Shown here one piece after another: positions 60,501 through 64,000 of a stretch of DNA of 64,000 bases. The stretch comes from Acheta domesticus. Taxonomy: Eukaryota > Arthropoda > Insecta > Orthoptera > Gryllidae. Each line of letters starts with the position of its first letter. The first letter of the stretch is position 1. The stretch lies in the NCBI GenBank assembly GCA_031308135.1, contig JAHLJT010008756.1:62672317-62736316 (forward strand), given 5' to 3'. The notes below the pieces were generated by a model. The model saw only the letters and a list, made by a program, of their open reading frames with translations. It made no database searches and was not told the DNA's origin. The translations under genes were made by a program, and so were the position numbers.

Positions 60501-63085
60501 GTGATACTCAATATGTATTCTGATATCTACCATTTATTTATGTGAAAAAGCATTATATTGCAGTTCTTGTAAATTTTTAAATAAGTTACCACTACCCAAC
60601 CTTAATAAAATATTTCTCTCATTATTACTAAATGTAAATTTGTGATTCAGCACCCTTGTGTATAACAATGTGAACTCTGAAGAATTTACATGAAATATAT
60701 TAGTTTACCAAATAAGTAATATATTAGTGATTCACTCAACTTGTTACACATTTTTTTATGTAAACATCATTAAACATAACTGAATACATTATTTCTTAGT
60801 TCATGTTAATACTCACAAGGGTGTAGATATGGTTATTCAAATGGTAAAAGAATTGGTCTGTGTGTTTGATGGTGTTGACATTATAGTTAATAAAAGATGG
60901 AAAAAGAACCTTGAGTTGGGACTGAGCTGGTGTGCAGTATTGTTAAATTATATTGATTTGTTAAAATAATGCTTAGGGCAATAAAGCATTTCTGATTTAG
61001 TATTACAGTTGGATATGAGTTGACAAAATTCTTTTGTAAGTCACTGAGTTTTTAACTAGGCAATTATGTATTTTAATGTGGTTAGTATTGCTTTAGTACT
61101 TTTCATGTAAGGTATTCATTGATAACTAGATAAAAAGTGATATAATGATGCGTATATTTTAAAATGCTCATAGCCAAAGAGTTTGATGATAACAAAAGAT
61201 GAAATTTATACACCACATGAAAAGCTTGTAGCATCTATTCTAGAATTCAATGATGTATCCATTTCTGATTTCTTTCTTATATCATATTGTCTAAATTTAT
61301 TAATATATGATGAATGAAGAAATGTGCAAATATGAATAGTTTATAAAACATTGTGAGATCCAGGTTTGAGGAAGATATGTCTCACTCCTACAAGTTAAAC
61401 ATCAAATGAAATTCCTCTTCTGTTTCTGTTGTTTTATCTCAACTAAATACTATGTTCAAATAAACATTGTGTGAAATCGTACATTTTGCTGTCTTATTAA
61501 ATAGCATTTGGCTGACACTTGATATGTCAATTAGGTAGTGGTGTGGCAATGTTGTGTTCTGTCAGCAGATGAGTTTTCAATTCTGTAAACTATTCTTATG
61601 AAATGATCAGTTGTTCTGAATTTCACTTGCAGCTGCTATTCTTATTAAATAATACACTGATATTTTGAAAATAAAACATATATGAATTATTTGCTAGATT
61701 TTGCTTTCCGAAGTGCATTATTTTATCAGCTTTTAATTGTTTCAAAATCTTCTTTTATTAATTTAGTAATTTTGTAGAGCATGATCTTCACCTGTGTACA
61801 ATTTTTACTTTAACTTTAAATAGCAGATGTTTTAGGGCTTAGGTACCCTGGATATGACATGTTCAAGTATTTTTTTCCTGAAGTGAGCGTAATAGGTGAA
61901 GCTGATTATTATCTTTAACCACTTTTACTCTCATATTGAAAAACTGCATAAACAAGTAAGTCTAAAAGAATTATTTCATCATATAATAGTAAAAATTAAT
62001 AATCACGGTTTGTAGTACATTTCACACCTCTTAAAATTGTGCATCTAGGATCAAAGATTTAAAGTATTTATAAGCCTGACATTGTAGTTATTTTTGTCAA
62101 TGGTTTGGAATTTTCACTGATGATACTGTAGAAAAATCAGATACCAAATTTTCTTGTTTAGATTACAAGAACTGTCCCCCAAGAAATTCGAATCATGGAT
62201 CGAAAAAACCACAAAACTGGTAACAATGCACCATGTCGCGCACCCTCGATCTGATGTACTGTGACGGTCCATTCGGACGCATCCCATTAAATATTAATAA
62301 ACGGGACAAAATTACGAAAGTGACATATTTTAGTAAAGAGATAGTCGAAGGTGCAATGGTGAAGATAAAAAGTGTTATTTATTTCTAAAAACCCAATGAA
62401 CTATGTTGTTAGTAGACCCGTAAGAAATAATTGAGTAAAAAAAATATCATTTACGAAGTAAATAAACAGTCGCACGAACTCCATATTATTTAGGAATAAA
62501 GAAAACTTAATTAATAAATGTTTGTTTATTAGGCAAAATTAAATATGTTTTACACATGATGAACAATTACACAAACGTTTAAATATAATAAGATTAGAAA
62601 TTTGGGAAAGGGAAGAATAATTAATATTATAATTTGGATTTTTATAAGAAATTATTACAACAAAGAAATTTGAGATATAGATATGAGAGATTTGTGAAAT
62701 GGAAAGTGGAGATGTACAGGGCTTTTGACCAAGAGAAGGGCAGTCCTGTGTTTTCAAACTGCGCGGTGTAGAAAAGGAATGCAACAATGGATATACACGG
62801 GTGTGTGATTTTGGGCTGGCAACTTTGTGCCACGAGTGAGTTTCGGATTCAAGTAAAAATTTTATGAAAGTTTTAGATTCGGAAAAGCGGCGTTTTAGTG
62901 CGTGTATAATTAATTCAAGAGTGTTTTTAAATTGGAATTCGGACGAAGAAGATCATGGTAATGGATCGAGATATGGACATGAATGCCAGCATTGGCAGCG
63001 TTCGTGAAGTCGCCATTGCGGGGTTTCATTGAAATCAACTATCACCGAAGTGACCTAAACTTTATCAAATCAAAATTATAGCAAA
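57539..63085. other. Sorting nexin 3' region and AT-rich intergenic
   Basis: No exon-like segment or known repeat found. Several AATAAA signals exist (for example near 59448, 60368 and 60978), none clearly the poly(A) site. Composition shifts to less AT-rich after 62.1 kb. Confidence 0.45.
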
Positions 63086-63292
63086 GTCGGCCTCGTAGCC
63101 GAGATTGCTAAGACAGTAGTGCCGTAGTGATCTCGGACCGAGGGGTCGCGGATTGGACTCCCGCTTCGGGCATGGTTGTATGTGTTCGTCCTTTCACCCC
63201 ATATCGTTTCATCCTCATACCATAACGTTAAATCCAATAGTGGCAGCTAATGCCCTAATAGTTGATGCGACCTTAAATAATAATAAAAAAAT
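63086..63292 (+). repeat. tRNA-derived SINE
   Basis: Head GTCGGCCTCGTAGCCGAGA contains a box A-like segment, and GGATTGGACTCCC is box B-like, in a fold resembling a tRNA with a long variable arm. A non-tRNA body follows (TGGCAGCTAATGCCCTAATAG) and an A/T-rich tail (TTAAATAATAATAAAAA). The box spacing and added body argue for a SINE and against a functional tRNA. Confidence 0.7.
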
Positions 63293-63549
63293 AGCAAGGT
63301 CATGATCTGCGGGTAGGTTTAAGAGTAAAGAAAATGGCCATTAGAATAAATTCAGTACTTAAAAGGAGTGCACTAGTATGAATGGAATTGTAAATCAAAT
63401 ATGTATGAATGTGTGACTGGTATTTAAATTTGTTTGTCAAGGTAAATTCTTTATGTAAAGGGGTGGAATAATTAATAATCATAAATATTAATTACATTTG
63501 ATTCTAAGGTTTATGATCCCTTACAGTACGTTGACTTAATGTGTCACGT

Positions 63550-63960
63550 AAGGAAGGAGAAACAGGCCTCAGACAAATAGAAGCCTCCTGGCACAATGCA
63601 AAAGTCGGGATGGGAAAGTATGTAGTCAGTCATCAAAATGACCCTCTAATGAGGCAGGGCATGAAGACTAACCACTCCATGGACAGTATCTAAAAAAATG
63701 GACAAAGTGCAGATCAATAATGATAAATCATTTATTTGGCTTAAAAGGGGAAGAATGAAGCCAGAATCAGAAGCAATTCTAATACCTTCTCAAGAACCGG
63801 CGTTGAGAACATTATGATTCAATTCCCAAGAAGATAAATTACCGCAATTTGCGAGGAACAAGTAGAAACCATTAATCATATCTTGTCCAATTCCAGCGAA
63901 GGCTGAATACTTGAAATGACACGATATGATGTGTAGTTACTTCCACTGCAGATCTGTACC
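63550..63960 (+). pseudogene. LINE ORF2 C-terminal relic
   Basis: Frames read TGLRQIEASWHNAKVGMGKYVV, then FIWLKRGRMKPESEAILIPS, QEPALRT, and in a neighbouring frame EQVETINHILSNSS and EMTRYD. These correspond to the post-RT region of a common metazoan LINE type (WLK.GR..PETE....QDQ..RT, then E.I.HI...C). Stops and frame changes show it is not functional. Confidence 0.6.
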
Positions 63961-64000
63961 GCCCTCGAAGTTCGAAACACATGTCCCATGAGGTACGGAC

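Noticed and set aside
63086..63175. A functional tRNA gene
   Set aside because: The box B is degenerate, the stems do not pair well, and a SINE body and tail follow.

Overview
This is eukaryotic nuclear DNA, almost certainly from an insect. Three host genes, all on the + strand, have insect-type exons with GT-AG introns. They are an SLC7-family amino acid transporter, a divergent AGO2-class Argonaute, and a SNX20/21-type sorting nexin. The background is AT-rich, and repeats make up a large share of the sequence. A hemimetabolous insect with a large genome is my guess from the repeat load. No single marker proves it.

Layout. 1-18.4 kb is a repeat landscape. At least six copies of one tRNA-headed SINE family lie here, all in the same orientation. 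Also present are three foldback (palindromic) MITEs, a hAT-like MITE, GC-rich islands, and copies of a dispersed family that carries GACAGACGG motifs. One GC-rich open segment (7901-8187) looks like the last exon of a seven-transmembrane receptor. 18.5-22.1 kb is a decayed LINE with an esterase-like ORF1 tail and an endonuclease/reverse transcriptase ORF2. 22.6-24.8 kb holds a hAT transposase relic and large GACA-type satellites. 25.3-28.7 kb holds the last five exons of the SLC7 transporter. Its first intron in the window contains the 3' end of an antisense LINE whose tail is a 1.3-kb (TTC)n(GTC)n tract.

28.7-37.2 kb has no recognisable gene. 37.2-41.7 kb is the AGO2-like locus: a TATA box, a 5'UTR intron containing a run of 20 G, and one long coding exon. 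That exon is intact for its first two thirds and then carries five single-base frameshifts. The four slicer residues are still encoded. 41.7-49.7 kb is AT-rich with relics of reverse transcriptase and MITEs. 49.7-57.5 kb is a complete four-exon sorting nexin gene (318 aa, all phases match). 57.5-64 kb is AT-rich flank with a tRNA-derived SINE and a LINE relic at the end.

The three host genes have unrelated roles: amino acid import, small-RNA silencing and endosomal sorting. I see no operon-like or pathway link. The thread most worth following is the pairing of long hairpin-forming elements, possible dsRNA sources, with a damaged siRNA-class Argonaute on the same contig.
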